Source of the DNA: Apiospora phragmitis
Lineage: Eukaryota; Ascomycota; Sordariomycetes; Amphisphaeriales; Apiosporaceae
Assembly: GCA_038363925.1 (NCBI GenBank)
Contig: JAQQWL010000011.1
Span: forward strand, 6,634,001-6,698,000
DNA: 64,000 nucleotides
Reading direction: 5' to 3'
The notes under the pieces are model-generated. The model saw nothing but the letters and a program-made list of their open reading frames with translations. It had not been told where the DNA came from and did not search any database. Positions 48,732 through 59,554 of this stretch are shown piece after piece. A program made the position numbers and the translations under genes. Position 1 is the first letter of the stretch. Each line of letters begins with the position of its first letter.

Positions 48732-49375
48732 TCACTTCTTGAACATGCCAAATATCTTGTGCTTGAGCTTGTCGGCGGTGCTGGTTTGCGGCTTGGCACC
48801 CGGCAGCGACGAGTCGGCCACCTTCTTCATGCTGCCCTCCTCGTCGTCAGTCAGGTGCACGTTGGCGGCGCCCCCGCGGCCCGTGTGGAAGGGCTCCTCC
48901 TCGGACTTGCGCGTGGCCGCGACGGGCACCACGTCCTTGTCGGTCCTCAGCCCCGGCTCCTTGCCCGGCTCGCCTATATTGCCACCGCCTGGATGACGTG
49001 GGAAAGAGGGAGTATTAGCAGCAGTCATTGTGTGGGAGAGATATAGAGAGTGTGTGAGTGACTGATGGGTGCTTTGACTGAGGGTGGGCGATCGAATGAG
49101 TAAGGTTGAAGATTGGGCTTGAGGTTGGACATAATAGAGCATCAACACTCGAGAGCTTTCTTTTGGGTGCTCTACTACGCAATTGGACCGTGGCGCATGT
49201 GAGATCAATGGATCTGAAAGCACTTGGACTTACCTCCTCGACCAGTGGAGTACGGTCCAGCATTCTGGCTGCCTTCTTCGCCCTGACGAGTGATCTCTCC
49301 GTCGACATACGGGGTAGAGTCGGGGTTGATGTTACCAGCGCCTCCACGGCCGTGCGACACTTCGGGAGCTGACAT
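48732..49375 (-). CDS. DUF3602 (Par32-like) small protein
   Basis: Minus-strand exons are 49375-49234 and 48988-48732, 132 residues; the 245 nt intron is the longest well-supported one besides that of MPC1. The product starts MSAPEVSHGRGGAGNINP and repeats a Gly-rich box: GRGGAGNI, STGRGGGGNIGEPGKE, and TGRGGAANVHLTDD. It ends in a basic helix KLKHKIFGMFKK. Repeated GRGGAGN boxes define the DUF3602 family, which includes yeast Par32, a TORC1-linked phosphoprotein acting on ammonium transporters. Whether this member has that role is unknown. The frame is intact. An upstream minus-strand open frame through the intron was rejected because the spliced form creates the conserved repeat at the junction. 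Confidence 0.82.
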
Positions 49376-50517
49376 AGTTGCTGGTTACGGAGGAGGTGAT
49401 TAGATAGATAGGGAAACCTCTGAGCAGAGTGAATATCGATTAGACACGGGGTTGGACGGGTCTCAACAAAACGATTAGTACTTTGCAACTTTGGCAGAAG
49501 CTTCGTGGTCAAAAGTAAAGTCAAGCCCGGCGACCGGCGAGTGTGTGTGTGGAATGATTTCATCTACAGACCCTTGTCGAACCTCCTGCATCATGTCATT
49601 GGGGGAGGAGCTGAACCTGAACGTTGATGTACTCCGTATGTGACATGGAACCCCCAAGGCTCGGCATCCCATAAACCCCAAGACGGTGGGCGAATCAAGA
49701 GACGTACCTGATATTACGCGAGCAATACTGTAATAAGATGCAGCATGCAATAAATACCTATTCAAGTATCAGACGATTTCTCAATTAGCCTGCCGACGGT
49801 CTCTCATCGGGATGTCTTTTACCTTGCTCAGCCGTGCCATCCCAAGATTACAGACGACATAACGTAGTAGCTCTATCCTTGTACGTCTGTCAGGTCCACC
49901 GGCTCATGATAAGAGCACAAGTACAGAGCAGACGCAACTGTGTTTTCCATCCACCCGCATGGTACTGTGCCTATAAAGGTTAAGACGATTCGATTCGGCT
50001 TTACCGGGAAGTCAAACCATCAATTCGGCCAGTCTTAGAGCCAAGGCGTTCTCAGGTAGGAGAGCTCCTTGGTTCCTGGGACGTGACGTAATTCTGGCCT
50101 GCTCATCGCATGATAAGATAGCGAGCTGTCACTGGTGGGCGGCCGCCTGCCAAGGACCGGTGGCTGCCGACAGCTTCAGTGGCCTGAATCGGACGGACGA
50201 ACGCTGGCTTTCACGACTTCAGTTTAGATAGTACAAGTCAATTAATTCACTGGTATCTAACACTGTAGATACCAAGTTCAAGGTGCATTTTGCGCTTGAA
50301 CTAGTGAGCATGTACAGATGTTACATACAAATTTATATATTCCTGATGCGATAATCGCTGTTTTCTTGATGTTTCCCAGCCTATCGAGCAACACAAGGAT
50401 TGGCGAGGCGCACAACGGGGTATTTTAGAGCATCTGTCTGCTTGACACGACCAGATCTCTTCAAGTTGATGGTGCGCCAATCCTTCGCTCTCGGACCTTC
50501 AGTTTCGCGCATTGCAA
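49376..50517. other. Intergenic, no gene seen
   Basis: Contains the 5' flank of the DUF3602 gene and the 3' flank of the methyltransferase gene. Only short open frames without features are seen. Confidence 0.55.
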
Positions 50518-51561
50518 CTACGAGGAGTCGAATCGCCAGATCTGGATGTTCTTCTCAAAGGAAGGGAGAATCGATGCCATCGTTGTCCCGTATGGCCCGA
50601 AGAAAGGCGGATGACTATCCATGAACTCGCGCCATTGGACGCGATCCAGCATCCTCAGCCGGGGATGAAGTAAAGCGATTTCTTCGGGGTCATCGATTCC
50701 CCATTTGAACGCCGATCCGCTGGTGCGCAGCGCTTTGATGAACGTCGTTAGGTTCACCGAGAGGCTGCCCAGCGAGTCGAAGATCAGCTGCCCACTGCGG
50801 CCGTTGCCCCCGAAGTATTCCACCAAATCCCGCATCATGGCCTTGCCGTCCTTTGGCTCGAGATATGGCGTCAGACCCTCGGCGATGATCAGTGTCGGCC
50901 GGTCGGCCGGAATGTCCCTATACCAGCCCGGCGCCGCCACTGCCAGCGTGCGCAGCGTGTAGTCGCCTTCGGGCTGTGGTATTAGGCGCGACCGCAAGTC
51001 CACTACCAGGGGCTGATCTATATCGATCCATCGCACCCGCGAACTCTTAGTCACGCGGAAGAAGCGGCAGTCGAGGCCGCAGGCAAGGTGCACGACCGTG
51101 ACAGGTTCGGAATGCGCGTCCAGAAAGTCCTGGCACCACTGATCGAGCCGTTTGGCGCGGTTAGCGATCCAAGTCACATATCGCTCGTCCGTCGTGAACT
51201 TGAAGTGACTTGCATCCATATCGACGTCGCACCTTTCCAGCAGCTGCCTGGCGTATGGGTCGGCGAGTATGGGACTGGGGCTCTGGGCATCCCGAAGCTT
51301 GAACATGACCATCGGCAACAATGTTTGCTCCGATCCGGCGAGAATGACCTTCTCTTTGGGCAGACTTGGCACGACGTTGATGTTGATTTCGCTGTTGGTG
51401 CCGCTCCCAGTATTGCTCCTCCTGGGTCTGGGTCCGTCATCTGGCGTCTGCGAATCCGTCGTACCTGTCGACCTTCGCGACGCAAACGTACGAAATGTGT
51501 CGACACTACGCCTCTTGCTTCCCTGGCGAGTCAAAGGCATGATTACTAAGTACTTAATCAA
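50518..51561 (-). CDS. SAM-dependent methyltransferase, PPM1/LCMT/TcmP type
   Basis: A single-exon gene of 347 residues from the first Met, or 340 if translation starts at MPLTRQGSKRRS (51540), which I find more natural. After a disordered Ser/Arg-rich N-terminus, the core shows the SAM-binding signature TVVHLACGLDCRFFRV, the acidic strand RWIDIDQPLVVDLR and LIIAEGLTPYLEP, as in the leucine carboxyl methyltransferase / TcmP-like family. Members methylate the PP2A C-terminus, polyketides or other small molecules. The protein lacks the length and additional motifs I would expect of a true PP2A methyltransferase, so a secondary-metabolite or unknown substrate is more likely; this is inference. 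No biosynthetic gene is next to it. Confidence 0.8.
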   Translation of the reverse strand: MIKYLVIMPLTRQGSKRRSVDTFRTFASRRSTGTTDSQTPDDGPRPRRSNTGSGTNSEININVVPSLPKEKVILAGSEQTLLPMVMFKLRDAQSPSPILADPYARQLLERCDVDMDASHFKFTTDERYVTWIANRAKRLDQWCQDFLDAHSEPVTVVHLACGLDCRFFRVTKSSRVRWIDIDQPLVVDLRSRLIPQPEGDYTLRTLAVAAPGWYRDIPADRPTLIIAEGLTPYLEPKDGKAMMRDLVEYFGGNGRSGQLIFDSLGSLSVNLTTFIKALRTSGSAFKWGIDDPEEIALLHPRLRMLDRVQWREFMDSHPPFFGPYGTTMASILPSFEKNIQIWRFDSS

Positions 51562-53295
51562 GGATGTGCAGGTGCTTCGGAATCTGGGTTGATGTAGAAA
51601 TCGTCCGAATGACTTGACTTGATGCAGGATTCTACTGATTTAAGCCAGAAGCGAGCTCGTGGTCGCTGCTAAGCACCCTCCCAACCACGACCCAATGACA
51701 GGTGGTGCGAGCTCTCTCTCAACCGAACAATCTTGAACTGCATGAGCGGTGCTGGCCAGTCGCTTATGCTGTTTCTGTTTCGGCTTCCTAACGAGATCCA
51801 TAGATCCACCAGGGTAAGGAGGCCGAGCGGCCAATTATACCTTTGTGGCAATGGTAGTTTTACCAAGCCGCGGTCTTCCTCGGGACCTAGCCAGAACAGA
51901 AGCGTTGTTCCTTGCACTAAGGACTGCCATCTCCGTGCAAACCTCAACGGCAGTGATTTCTAATCCGCAACAATCGGCTCAGAAGCCAGCCCTGTTTGGA
52001 CATAAAAACGGATTGGCCAGGGTCATTTGTGGGTTTCTCCCTGTCGGTGTTTACTTTTCAGGTAGGTGGGTATTGATCCTCCGGAGCCATTCCGCGTTTA
52101 TGGTCTTCACATGTCGCTACCTACTCGTGACCGCAGTGCTGACACTTACTGCTACTAGCGAGACTCATATCGATGAAGGGTTACTTCAACCCCTGGCTCT
52201 GCAACTCAAGTAACTCTTGGTTGAGCAATCACAACGTCCAATTGTTGGTTGACCTCATGTTGGTCTACATTTGTAGGTTCTCAGTAAGACCTCAAATAGC
52301 ACACAGCGCGTTCCCACAGTAATTCAGACCCGATCGTTGGGTTGGTTAGATCAGCCCAACAAGGATCAATCCATTCCATGTACAACCTTGGCGCAAGTGC
52401 CACCTCGACATGGGGCAGAAACCCATTTCTTGCCATAGGAGCTCGCATCCATTAGATCAAGGTTTCGTTTTCCTCAGATCGCAAGTGACCCATGTTTTAA
52501 GGGGACTCGGCTCCAAGTCTACATGTCCAAAAGTCATTCTCCGGTTGTGAAGACATGGCCCATACTGGAATTTGTTGTTAGACACAATCCAGGGCTCAAC
52601 GATCACTCAAGATGTCCGCGTAGGTATCCATCCTGGGCAGCAGTCGGTCATGCGCTAGCCTGACACTGCCATCGTCATTTGGGCTTCAACGGTCTACATG
52701 GGATACATATTTTAGTAAGCACATCTTATGAAGGCTGCAGATCAGACAACCCACTACGTCAGCACAGTCTCCATAGTATGTATTTTAGCAACTTATGCTC
52801 CTCCAAACTGGGCTGACTTTGCCATTGAACCGAACTGGAAACAGTTCAAGCGCTACCCTGAATGTAGTCACTCAGGGGAAGCTCTGCTTATACAGAAGGC
52901 CTTGAACTTGGTTAAATCAAGTTCAACCTTAACAGCTGCTTATTGTCTACTGCAATCTTTCGGTTATTACAAGCCATTCCTAGGTAGCCCTCGCTGTACC
53001 TCTATAAAGACTCAAAGTTTGCAAGCTACCTTGACTTGAAAACCCCTTTTCTAAGCCCGAGATTAGAAAGAGGTGAGCAATTTGGCTTATATTATAGGGG
53101 TGAAACAAGCACCTGCAAGCATATGTGACTCGGGAGAATGCAAATGTAATTGGGGTGTACTATCTAGCCCGTGCAATACATACATATGCTTATCGACTAA
53201 TGATAGAGATCGCTAGCCGAATGTACAAGCATGGGTTTGCTGGCCAGTCTTCAAGGCGCAAGCTATGCCTCGTCTAGATATACGGTGTGATAGCC
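51562..53295. other. Intergenic, no gene seen
   Basis: Open frames up to 122 codons on both strands have no recognisable motif or splice pattern. AT-rich in the right half. Confidence 0.5.
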
Positions 53296-54369
53296 TCATT
53301 CAGCCACGTTGGTTTCATGCCATCTTGCAAGATCCTCCCAGTCAACTTGCTCTCTAGCCCATTTGGTTGCCGTGGGCACCCGAACGATATAGTCAAAGAC
53401 GACTTTTCCATATCCATTCTGGGCTGCACTTTGTGACATCGCAAACCAGCTCCCGGCATCCACGGCTTTGAGTCTTGACTGCATAGCTGCAGCTACGCTA
53501 CCTAGTTGTCAATCAGTTATATTGTACGTCGTATCGTAGGAGTTTGTATGAAAAGAAAAGTGCCAGAGTAGTTACCTACTTACCTTGACGCACTCCTCCA
53601 GCCCCCTAACCAAGACTGCTCAAGGCCGGACCCCAGACCACTTGCGGTGTGAACATCAGCCCCGTCGTGTACAACAACCAAGCTGCAGAAACAGTTGCGT
53701 CGACAAATTCCTGCGCCGTATCTTCCTGGAAGTCCTTGCTTTGCTGCCGCAACCATTGTGCAACTTTTTGCAACAGCTGCTCCGGGATTTTGCAAAAGCC
53801 ACCGAATATGCAAAAAGGCTCTGTCAGGGCAGTAAGACGAGTGCCTAAGCGCTCCAGCCACTTTGAGATGTCTTCTGTAATCTCGAGGATGTTTCGCAAC
53901 AACTTAGATAACCATCCTTGTCGCCATGGTACCAAGCTTCTGAGGAAACGTCTCATCTGATTCGCTCCAGACCGTCCAGCTTTTGCTTTGGTTGATTTCA
54001 TCCACTCCAGAGCTTCCTTGTAAATCTTTACAAGGAATTTGCCCACTAATCCCGGAATTTCCTGAAGCAGGTATCTTCGTCGGTTTTGGGCTCCGGATCC
54101 TCATTGTATTCAGTGTCCACATCGTAGTCTGTGTATTCAGTGTAGTGCTCGGCATCTTGGACGAAATCGAGAAGCCTATGTAACATTCTACCTGCTCCTT
54201 GCGGAAGATCAAGTCAAAAGCCTTGGTTATGAGGCACGTTTACATTGGTGAAGAATGGGAAGGGGTCAAGCAACAAGGGTCGGATATGAACAATGACGTC
54301 CTATGCCTGCTGCATGAAACAGTTGCCCAGAATGGCGAAACAAATGAAAAGAGTCAAAGGAAGCTTCAT
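53296..54369 (-). pseudogene. Probable secreted-protein gene with disrupted frame
   Basis: I do not recognise the protein. The pieces in order on the minus strand are: a signal peptide MKLPLTLFICFAILGNCF from 54369, followed by an in-frame TAG after MQQA; an acidic Tyr-rich segment (HYTEYTDYDVDTEYNEDPEP, about 54,160-54,080); a helix-rich body (IPGLVGKFLVKIYKEALEW to TGLMFTPQVVWGPAL, about 54,060-53,620); and, after an 86 nt intron (53583-53498), a last exon 53497-53296 ending LARWHETNVAE. Frame changes of one base are needed near 54,074 and near 53,624-53,627; with the second change the splice phase of the last intron is exact. The link between signal peptide and acidic segment is unresolved. 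It could be a real secreted protein with sequence errors, or a decaying gene. It sits about 105 bp from the transposon. Confidence 0.4.
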
Positions 54370-54474
54370 TTTGCTTGCATTCTGTGATATTCGATGCTGG
54401 TAGTAATGTGATGATTTATTGAGAGGCAGAGGAGGCAGAGGGAGAGGGAGGAATGTGTGTGAAAGAGAGGGATA

Positions 54475-54528
54475 ACGTCGGGGACCCACCTTTCGCGCCC
54501 CCCCTGCTTTCGCGCCCCTATCAACCAG
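54475..54528 (+). repeat. Left terminal inverted repeat of Fot1-like element
   Basis: ACGTCGGGGACCCACC start, then TTTCGCG, a seven-C run, and a second TTTCGCGCCCC, ending AACCAG. It matches the right end in inverted orientation with about three transitions. Confidence 0.9.
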
Positions 54529-54566
54529 TTCGTTTAAATTTACCCCTTCAATTCAACGTCGCCTAT

Positions 54567-56183
54567 CTAGCTCGACCTTACAGCAACAATTATACAAGAG
54601 CCAGCCTCACTAATTTCACTATCGCTCTCTTCATTGGAAGTAATTTCAGCTTCTCCAACAGCCATTTGCGTATGCTGTATATCTTCGATTGTAGCGAACC
54701 TCGAATTCGGGCTCAAATCCACCTTCTTCCGTTTCCTCGGCCTTGCAGCCTCCAGTTGAGCCTGGAGTGCCTCAACCTGCCTCTCCAGGATGGCCACCTG
54801 TACGTCCTTCTCATCAAATGCTTTCCGGACCTTTCGAAACAGTTGCCGTTGTATAGCTGTATTCTTTTCTAATAGGTTGGCAAGCCGGACTTGCTCCTTG
54901 AATTCAACCGACTTCCTTGGGGTCGACCAGATAACATCCGAACCACGAATTGTATTCCGGGGCGTATAGAGGACCCTACTGGACCCGTTAGGCTCCGTAC
55001 GAGCCGGATCGGACGTCGTATAGAGGGTATTTCCGACTAGAAGCGGGCTCAGTAGTGGTTTTGCTACATTTACCGGCCAAAGGCCGGCTGCCCTCCAGCC
55101 ACTTCGGATATTCTGGCCCGAAAGTGCTTTCGAACGGGCCTTCTAGTAGCACTGAAGGAAGTATCGCTTGCCGATTACCGTTGAGTTCGAGTATTGGTTT
55201 ATATTTCCGAGTACTTTCCGGTATGCCGTCTTTAGAGGGCTAAAGACGGCTAGATCGAGGGGTTATAAGACGTGGGATGTATAAGGGGGTAAAAAAAGAA
55301 GACGAATACGATGACTGAAGCATAGGTACATGAAATCAGTTATCGTATAGCTTCCGTGGCCGTCGACGATAAGTAGGCGGTACTCCGAAGGGTCTTCCGG
55401 GGCGGTATTCGGGATGAAGACTTTCTCGAGCCATTCGACGGCTGTTTCATCCGTTATCCATCCATTTTCCGTCGCGGTGAATTGCCAGCCCCTAAAAGGA
55501 GCTAAGTCAAGAGGGAACCATTGCTATTGAACGGTTTTACCCTTAAAAATAACTAATGGATCAATCGTACGCCCCAGAGCTGATATGCATTCGATAAAAG
55601 AGGTCCAAGCCTTCGAACCAGGTTGTTTCTTTCGAATAGACCGGTTTTCAGTACTTCCGAGTACCAAACCATTCGATCCGATACCCTCGAGGACCCCTGC
55701 TTCATCCATATTGTAACGGTTAGCTGGCTTAATCTCCCGGATGTCGGGTTGTTCGAGTCGCTGGAACCAGGACCGAATTACCTCGACAGAAGCACCATTA
55801 ACACGCTTTGAATCAATAGCTCGAGCCCTTAGGACCTTAATAACAGGATTCCTTCGTATAAAGGCCTGGAGCCATTTCTTTCCGACTGGGTTAGGGTCCC
55901 CTTGGGCTCGAAGGATGCGCTCGGCGAATTCTCGTACTTGGGCGTGGGTTGGAGGAAGCCCTAGAGCCTGTTGAGCAATAATCCATGATACCAAGTGCTT
56001 CTCCTGGTTAGGACTGAGCCTCTGAAGATCTGCCGCACCCTCCGATCTGGACTGGTGGCCCTGAAGTCGGCTCCGGAGCGTTGACTCGGGAATACCGTAT
56101 TCACGAGCGGCCTGTTTAATCGGAGTACTATTTGCGATATAATTTAAGGCTTCCTGGAGCTCTTTTTCGGTATACTGCTTCAT
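54567..56183 (-). pseudogene. Fot1/pogo-family transposase with three in-frame stops
   Basis: The frame from ATG (56183) to 54567 spans 539 codons in one phase, the size of Fot1-like transposases. An N-terminal Psq-type helix-turn-helix (KELQEALNYI, IKQAAREYGIPESTLRSRL) is followed by a CENP-B-type domain (GKKWLQAFIRRNPVIKV) and a DDE_1 nuclease with NMDEAG, LLIVDGHGSY and PLDLAVF supplying the three acidic residues. The C-terminus is coiled-coil (VAILERQVEALQAQLEAARP) then basic. In-frame stops are TAG at 55524-55526 (in TVQ*QWFP), TAA at 55263-55265 (in VL*PLDLAVF, where Gln is conserved) and TAG at 55143-55145. At least the first two are explained by CAG/CAA to TAG/TAA, the C-to-T change made by RIP. 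Confidence 0.9.
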
Positions 56184-56279
56184 AATTAGTTATCGGCACT
56201 GTATTTGAAGTTTGAAGGAAAACGATAAAAAATTGGTGGAGGAAATCGAAATAATTGAAGGGGTTGAAAAATCCGGTGG

Positions 56280-56333
56280 CTGGTTAACAGGGGCGCGAAA
56301 GCAGGGGGGGCGCGAAAGGTGGGTCCCTGACGT
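56280..56333 (-). repeat. Right terminal inverted repeat of Fot1-like element
   Basis: Inverse of the left repeat: CTGGTTAACAGGGGCGCG onward to GGGTCCCTGACGT. It is followed by TA. Confidence 0.9.
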
Positions 56334-56335
56334 TA

Positions 56336-57273
56336 GAGAGAGAGTGTGTGTATGTGTGTGTGGTGGAGAAATGGCAAACGACCAAGCAAACGACCAGTAG
56401 AACGATGCAAAGGAGCCCTCCAAGGACTGTTTACTAGCAATAATGATACCCTTGTAGTATTTCGTGTCCAGGCCATAACATTAGGGCATCCATTGTTCCC
56501 GTTAAGCTAGATATAAACGACGATGCGGATAACTGCAGGTATTCAACAGGGGTTAACATCTGCACGCCCAGCATCTGAATCATTCAGCTCGAAAAACACC
56601 TGTTGAGATTGTACTTGTCTAACTTCCGTATCCCCCCCTTTTTTCCCTTCTCCTTTTTGTATCTGCTACCCCTACGCAGAAGAAGGGGACAGGGAGGCTA
56701 GTAGATGTCACGAATTTGAGTCTGCTAACCGGGAATACCATATATTTTTCTTCTGAATATTGTGCGATACTAGTCAGCCAAAGAATCGAAGACAACAACA
56801 ATGTCTTGACTAATTATATGCTGAAACTGGGCGTTGTAATAGCGTGAGTGTATTAGGTACCTTCAAGCTTGTCCGGAGCATAATAGAAGATGGAGAGATG
56901 GAAAATGAGAGCTTCTTCACATCCAGCTTTAGATGCCACAAGCAGTAAAAGATATGGGATATGACAGGTACGAGGACTATCTTTATTTTATTTCAATATT
57001 AAGCTCTTTATCGGGCATTATATAAGACGCATGCTGTGTTAGATACTATAAATTAATATAGTAATTTCCTGTTATTAAATAGCAAACAAGGGAACAGCTA
57101 CAGAGCATGATGGCCCTCAAGCTTACCACCCCTGACTCAATCTTATACTAGTATATAGGTAATCCTTAAGAGTAGATAGAAGGATGAATTATGGGCACAT
57201 CATGCCTAAGGTCACAGTGACTATAGATTTAATATTATTTAAATGAATGCCAGCCACACTTATTTATGAAATA
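56336..57273. other. Intergenic, AT-rich to the right; no gene seen
   Basis: Begins with a GTGTGT microsatellite (about 56,345-56,365). From about 56,950 to 57,250 it is strongly AT-rich with TATA/TTAA words. No coding signal. Confidence 0.55.
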
Positions 57274-57663
57274 TACTACACCGACTATGTAAATTTTTAG
57301 CTTAAACCGACTATGCCCTGTCAGCAGCTGCCATACACGGTCCTCACGCCACACCTGTTTTTTGCCTTGTACCCGAAGTTTTTCAGTACATTCGCCTGGC
57401 CGGTACCGACAAGCGTATCGATTAGCCCTCCACCCCTTTTGTTGGTGCTGTAACCTAGCTGGTGGTAAGGGGTAATCGATGCGAATTGTATTGTGGTGAT
57501 GTTTTTTTTGGTGTTGCACCCTTTTGGTGCTGTACCCCTTTTGGTGCTGCACCCTAGCTGGTGGTGAGGGATGGCAATGTGAATCTTCAGGTACATAGCT
57601 AAAAATAGGTGTGGCGTGAGGACCGTGCATGGCAGCTGTTAACAGAGCATAGTCGGTGTAGTA
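57274..57663. mobile_element. MITE-like non-coding element with long terminal inverted repeats
   Basis: About 390 bp. The left end starts TACTACACCGACTATG and the right end is its inverse, each flanked by TA (57272-57273 and 57664-57665). The repeats extend some 60 bp (left 57307-57361, right 57602-57663), sharing GCTGCCAT, CACGGTCCTCACGCC and ACACCT. All differences I see between the arms are transitions, as expected after RIP. The left arm has a 26 bp duplication containing a second CCGACTATG. The interior has direct repeats built on GGTGCTG, ACCC and CTAGCTGGTGGT. No coding potential; a non-autonomous TA-inserting element is the simplest reading. Confidence 0.75.
57508..57553. repeat. Short tandem array inside the MITE-like element
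   Basis: Three degenerate copies of TTTTGGTGYTGYACCC in a row. Part of a larger direct repeat in which GGTGCTG...CTAGCTGGTGGT recurs at about 57,444 and 57,543. Confidence 0.75.
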
Positions 57664-57798
57664 TATCTCTTATTTATGTACGTCGTACCGCTACATAGAG
57701 ACGTATCCCCCCGTTGTAGCATACTCAAACTAGGTGAATAAGTATGTAATTAATTAAAGAGGTGATCATTCGCTCTTTTCTGTTCTTTTTGCCCGCTT

Positions 57799-57818
57799 CT
57801 GCTGCTGCTGCTGCTGCT
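57799..57818. repeat. CTG microsatellite
   Basis: Six to seven CTG units about 80 bp beyond the stop codon of the rhodopsin-like gene, probably in its 3' untranslated region. Confidence 0.85.
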
Positions 57819-57899
57819 CCAAGGTGACCATAACCTGTAAAGGGGTAAGTTCACCGGCCACCCCCAACGTGGAAATTAGCAACAAAAGTGGGTAAGCGA

Positions 57900-59554
57900 C
57901 TAGAAAGCATATGCAGAGCCGGGCTGAGCCTTGTTCTTCCCACCGTCGGAGATCGTGTACTCAGTAGTGATGGTAATCTGCGTCGAGCTCGACTTCTGCT
58001 GGCGGGGATCAACGGGCCGCTTCGACGACGACGGCTGATAGCCTCCTCGCCCCTGCCTCTGGGTCACCGCGAGACCGGTAAGCGCGACCAGCACCCCCTG
58101 GATTGCCTCCTGCTCAGGCAGATCCAATGAGCTGTCCTCTCCCACCGAGTCGCCTCTTGGAGGATGCTCGGCGGTGTCGACGCAGATGTTCTCCTTGGAG
58201 TCGAACGTGATGGTCTCGTTGGGGATCACGTGGGGGTCCCGGCTATCGCTGTTACCATTGTTGTTGTTGTTGTACTTGCTCTTGCTCTTGACAGGGTAGC
58301 TACCTAGCTGGTACGATTTGCCCGTCGACTTGCCGGTCGTGGACCCGGTCTTGCCGCGCAGATTGTTGGAGTACTCGCGGAAGAGCGGGTACACCATGGG
58401 CAGGTTTGTGAGCACGAAGGAGACGAAGGACTCGCGGATCGACCAGTATCCGGACTCGGCTGGGTTGGTGTCGCCATCCTGCCACGTCGGTGATTAGTAA
58501 TGAAAAAGGGGTGCCACTACTTCTGAATTTGCTGGAGGACTTTAATCACCTTGAGGATGGCTACGGCGCGGAGGATGCCGAACATCATCTCCAAAATGGC
58601 GCCACTGAACATCAGTATGATCATGAGCTTCTTCTTGTGCGGGAGCTTGGATTTCCAGATCATCTTAAGCCGCGGTGGTGAGTATGCGAAATGTTTGGTT
58701 CGGGAGGGCTGTGTGAACTTACTGGGATCGGAATCGCCATGAGGTAGAAGTCCGTCACCGTATTCATTACCATGACGAATATAGTCTGCAGAGGGGAGAT
58801 GGCGGGCATACAGTTCACGCCAGGATTGGGAACACCTGCCAATGGCGGTGGAAAGGGATGCATTTGAGAAAGGCGACTAGCAGACACCCGATGTAGGTAG
58901 CCGGCAAGACGATAACCGAGCCTTTGATCAGTAATCGGCGGTTCCGCACACCGTCACTGGACATCATCGTCTTAGTAGAGTAGCCTCGGATCGTCTTGGG
59001 CCCATCACTTACGTTAGTCGGTTATAGTACAATGCCCAGCATCCTTTGAGCAGCCACATGAGTGTGGTGTACATGAGGAGACCAACAACGTGGTTCTTGG
59101 AGCCCCCTATTCGTAATCGCAGCTCTTCGGCAGCTGCACCATTTGGGTCGATCCTTGCTTGTTGCGCAAGAGTGGCTCGGTCTGAGTCGGAGATGCCGTT
59201 GTTGGCGAAGCCCTTCCACCAGGCCACAACCTCGTAACCCGCCATCGACTCGATCGACATGACGACCTAGTACATATAGAAGGTCAAACATTGTCATCTC
59301 TCTACCGTTCAAACTCAACCTTGCCATCTTACCCGAGAGGGCCAGAAGAAATACAAAGGCGGCAGGAGTCAACTTACAGTGGCCGGGAACATCAGGTAGT
59401 CATCTGCAGTAAGCCCCTTAAGGCCCACGGCTTTCAGGCGCGCGTAGTAGCGTAGGAAAACGAAGAAGATGGCTGTTCCAGTCAAACCCCATACTTCTCG
59501 GATGAAGAGTTCTCCTTCTCTTTCCTTCGCAGCGGCTGCTGATGCTGGGTCCAT
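57900..59554 (-). CDS. Rhodopsin-like seven-helix integral membrane protein (one apparent frame break)
   Basis: Minus-strand exons are 59554-59378, 59266-59013, 58956-58723, 58663-58550 and 58478-57900, about 452 residues. The layout is that of the large fungal rhodopsin-like / SAT4 membrane family (Pth11-related, without a CFEM domain): LTADDYLMFPATVVMSIE, a VGLLMYTTLMWLLKG span, YNRLTDGVRNRRLL loop, VLPATYIGCLLVAF, PNPGVNCMPAISPLQTIFV, NTVTDFYLMAIPIP, LMIILMFSGAILEMMFGILR, ESGYWSIRESFVSFVLTN. A Ser/Asn/Gln-rich cytosolic tail ends the protein. In exon 3 one base is missing in the run at 58828-58830 (GGG on the plus strand): WQVFP must be joined to NPGVNC in the next frame. All other junctions agree in phase and most introns have CTRAY branch sites. 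Role unknown; some relatives sense surfaces or ligands. Confidence 0.82.

Larger units (their letters stand above)
54475..56333 (-). mobile_element. Fot1/pogo-like DNA transposon, RIP-damaged
   Basis: The element is 1859 bp, bounded by 54 bp terminal inverted repeats (54475-54528 and 56280-56333) and by TA at 54473-54474 and 56334-56335, the target duplication of the Tc1/mariner-pogo superfamily. The repeats begin ACGTC and contain two copies of TTTCGCGCCCC, and they differ at only a few positions, mostly by transitions. A single transposase reading frame fills most of the interior on the minus strand. Near-perfect ends and one uninterrupted phase suggest a fairly recent insertion; three nonsense codons indicate that this copy is inactive. 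A GT-rich microsatellite flanks the right end. Confidence 0.92.

Noticed and set aside
50518..51561. PP2A leucine carboxyl methyltransferase identity for the methyltransferase
   Set aside because: The family signature fits, but the sequence is too general to separate it from TcmP-like small-molecule enzymes, so no gene symbol was given.
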